Source of the DNA: CANDYO01 sp049653745 | GTDB taxonomy: Bacteria; Pseudomonadota; Alphaproteobacteria; Rickettsiales; CANDYO01 | Direction of reading: 5' to 3' | NCBI GenBank assembly: GCA_049653745.1 | Contig: JBASGW010000061.1 | Span: 1 to 41,805 of the forward strand | Length of the DNA: 41,805 nt | Made by a program: the position numbers and the translations under genes | The notes under the pieces: generated by a model | What the model was told of the DNA's origin: nothing | The model's input: the letters and a program-made list of their open reading frames with translations, nothing else | Databases searched by the model: none | Shown: piece by piece, positions 40,505-41,805 of the stretch | Position numbering within the stretch: the first letter of the stretch is position 1 | How the letters are laid out: every line of letters starts with the position of its first letter

Positions 40505-41185
40505 TTAGAATTTATAAGCAATTCCTGCCATTAATTCATTTGTTCTTAAATTACCTTTATATGAGCCATAATTATGTTGGCCAATTTTGTAAGAGCCAGT
40601 TTTATACTTACCTAGATCCATAAATTGGTAACGGAAATCAAGATCAAAAGACTCTGTAAGAGAAATTTTAGTTCCAAGGCCTAATTTGTAAGCAAAATTA
40701 TTGGTGCTATCTTCGCTAGAATAATAATTAGAGCTATAGACAGTTTCCCTTGTTTTAAAGGTATTTTTTGCATAACCAATACCTGCGGTTACGTATGGAG
40801 TAAATCTTCCTAAACTACCAATGTTAGCAGATAAATTAAGCATGGTTACTATAGATTCCCCCTCTATAGTAAGGCTTCCTACTTTTACATTATCAAATTT
40901 ATAATCTCGACTATTACAAAAGTTTGGTAAATAATCAAAACTTAAGTTGGTGCTGAAGTATTGATTAATTTGAGTGCCAGCTTCAATTCCAATAGTAGAA
41001 GTAGTGCCAGCGCTTCCAGTAGTTTTGCTTGAAGGGTCGTATTGTGAAGTAGCGGTAGAACTTAAAGAGTTAACTCCGCCAACATTTAGTTGAACGAAAA
41101 AGTCTTTGCTATCTTGGGCAAAAGCAGAGCTTAGAGCAACTGAGCTAAGCAAAGTTGTGGCAATTAATTGTTTGTAGTTTATCAT
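40505..41185 (-). CDS. Outer-membrane beta-barrel protein (small porin/surface-antigen type)
   Basis: A 226-aa exported protein. The signal peptide (about 1-23) ends SSAFA. The mature part alternates polar and hydrophobic residues as in an eight-stranded barrel, with FTPYVTAGIGYAKN, LDFRYQFMDLGKYKTG, and a C-terminal strand ending in Phe (MAGIAYKF), the outer-membrane assembly signal. It resembles the Surface_Ag_2/OMP_b-brl family of Rickettsiales surface proteins; the exact branch is not certain. The Shine-Dalgarno AAGGA is well spaced and the promoter lies upstream. A paralogue lies directly upstream in the same direction. Confidence 0.85.
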   Translation of the reverse strand: MINYKQLIATTLLSSVALSSAFAQDSKDFFVQLNVGGVNSLSSTATSQYDPSSKTTGSAGTTSTIGIEAGTQINQYFSTNLSFDYLPNFCNSRDYKFDNVKVGSLTIEGESIVTMLNLSANIGSLGRFTPYVTAGIGYAKNTFKTRETVYSSNYYSSEDSTNNFAYKLGLGTKISLTESFDLDFRYQFMDLGKYKTGSYKIGQHNYGSYKGNLRTNELMAGIAYKF

Positions 41186-41215
41186 AATAAATTCCTTTTT
41201 ATTTGCGTAGTTAAT

Positions 41216-41232
41216 ATGTTAATACTTAACAT
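41216..41232. promoter_or_regulatory. Palindrome at the beta-barrel gene's transcription start
   Basis: A perfect 7-bp inverted repeat, ATGTTAA (41216-41222) and TTAACAT (41226-41232), lies where transcription would begin. It may be an operator or a 5' stabilising hairpin of the mRNA. Confidence 0.4.
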
Positions 41233-41238
41233 GAATGT

Positions 41239-41267
41239 TTTATATATCATTCGTAAATAAAAGTAAA
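41239..41267 (-). promoter_or_regulatory. Promoter of the complete beta-barrel gene
   Basis: TTTACT (41262-41267) and TATAAA (41239-41244) on the minus strand are 17 bp apart; the ATG follows after a leader of about 47 nt. Confidence 0.48.
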
Positions 41268-41283
41268 TAATATTTTATATATT

Positions 41284-41302
41284 AACTTAATATGATTAAG
41301 TT
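41284..41302. promoter_or_regulatory. Palindrome upstream of the beta-barrel promoter
   Basis: A perfect 8-bp inverted repeat, AACTTAAT (41284-41291) and ATTAAGTT (41295-41302), is centred about 30 bp upstream of the -35 box. This is a position suited to an activator or co-operative repressor site; a chance AT-rich dyad is possible. Confidence 0.35.
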
Positions 41303-41446
41303 TTTGTAAATAATGAGAGCATTTCTTAATTTTTTAGAAAGTAAAAGTTTTTGAAATTCTATAGCACTTACAAATTTTAATTCTAACAATAAAAATTAAT
41401 TTATAAAAACAGAGGGAGAGAAATAACAGAGAATATTTGAAGAGTT

Positions 41447-41480
41447 TAAATCCTTGCCATAATATTATAACAAGGATTTA
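41447..41480 (-). terminator. Terminator of the partial beta-barrel gene
   Basis: A perfect 10-bp inverted repeat (41447-41456/41471-41480, 14-nt loop) begins 10 bp beyond the stop codon on the minus strand and is followed by TTT only at the stem foot. Confidence 0.5.
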
Positions 41481-41490
41481 TTTTTATAGT

Positions 41491-41805
41491 TTAGAAAGTG
41501 TAGCCCACGCCAACCATGAACATATTCACTTTTAACTTACTTTTTGCACTGGTATATTGAGATTGACCAATTTTATATGTTCCTAAGTCCATATATTGGT
41601 AACGAATATCAAATGCAATAGCTTGATCATATGCAATTTTGGTGCCTATGCCAAATTTATAGATAGTATTGTCAGTGTGAATGGTGCTGCCAGTAAATGA
41701 AGAGTTAGGGCCGCTAGCTGTCAGTTTTGTGTCATTTCTTCCATACCCAATTCCTCCTACAATAAAAGGAGTGAATCTATTAAAGGTGAAAGGAGTAACA
41801 TACAA
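41491..41805 (-). CDS. Outer-membrane beta-barrel protein, C-terminal part (cut by window end)
   Basis: The last 105 or so codons of a protein of the same family as its neighbour. RFTPFIVGGIGYGRND, FGIGTKIAYDQAIAFDIRYQYMDLGTYKIG and the final strand VGVGYTF match the neighbour's strands closely. The frame runs off the window end, so the signal peptide and N-terminal strands lie outside; the Met at its visible left end is not a true start. With the 40505-41185 gene it forms a tandem pair of paralogues in the same direction. Sequence identity is concentrated in the last three strands, while the loops differ, as expected of surface-exposed segments. Confidence 0.82.
   Translation of the reverse strand: MYVTPFTFNRFTPFIVGGIGYGRNDTKLTASGPNSSFTGSTIHTDNTIYKFGIGTKIAYDQAIAFDIRYQYMDLGTYKIGQSQYTSAKSKLKVNMFMVGVGYTF

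Larger units (their letters stand above)
41186..41490. other. Intergenic region between the two beta-barrel genes
   Basis: A 305-bp gap. It holds the promoter and Shine-Dalgarno of the 40505-41185 gene, two dyads (41216-41232 and 41284-41302), the terminator hairpin of the upstream paralogue (41447-41480), and otherwise featureless AT-rich sequence. No open frame of note. Confidence 0.6.

Noticed and set aside
1..41805. Insertion sequences, prophage or integrated plasmid
   Set aside because: No transposase, integrase, terminal inverted repeat pair or target duplication was seen; the genes are mostly core and evenly AT-rich.

Overview
The window is AT-rich, densely packed chromosomal DNA from a Gram-negative alphaproteobacterium, most likely a host-associated member of the Rickettsiales or a close relative. 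The reasons are the short overlapping genes, the neighbourhoods tpiA/ppiD, ihfA/merR, ffs/dnaX and lptD/surA, the 4.5S-type SRP RNA, and several proteins of the kind intracellular bacteria direct at hosts (an OTU-type cysteine protease, a leucine-rich-repeat protein, a class 3 lipase with a basic tail). The family cannot be fixed from sequence alone. No insertion sequence, phage or CRISPR array is visible.

Layout. 1-5000: the 5' part of tpiA, then diverging ppiD and an M48 membrane protease, meeting comEC head-on; a CAT-anticodon tRNA lies just upstream of comEC. 5000-8700: pal with its own terminator and alaS. 8700-15000: a tightly overlapping set of a small membrane protein, an RND adaptor, an RND pump and an S9 peptidase. 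15000-18800: grxC, lipase, an OmpR-like regulator with a cut-down receiver, a YqaA-like membrane protein and murJ. 18900-26240: terC, secF, a CCA-adding enzyme, an MFS transporter, ihfA, a MerR regulator, a MauE-like membrane protein and recG. 26240-31400: the OTU protease, an orphan sulfate-type binding protein, the SRP RNA, dnaX and a second MFS transporter. 31680-33640: the LRR protein. 33770-38700: lptD, surA, a polar-amino-acid-type binding protein, a stand-alone riboflavin kinase and tspO. 38720-41805: an FeS-type photolyase and two related outer-membrane beta-barrel proteins, the second cut by the window end.

How the genes fit together. Much of the window serves the cell envelope: PpiD, SurA, LptD, Pal, SecF, MurJ, the M48 protease and the small barrels. 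This implies an LPS-bearing outer membrane with an active outer-membrane assembly route and lipid II flipping. Information-processing genes (alaS, dnaX, recG, cca, ihfA, ffs) are ordinary. The accessory layer consists of the three candidate host-directed proteins, the RND-peptidase operon, and a photolyase-TspO-flavokinase cluster that looks like a light or singlet-oxygen stress module.

The most unusual DNA-level signals are a nested palindrome covering the start codon of the M48 gene, a two-unit (168-bp) higher-order periodicity in the LRR array, and dyads placed on the promoters of pal and of the complete beta-barrel gene.
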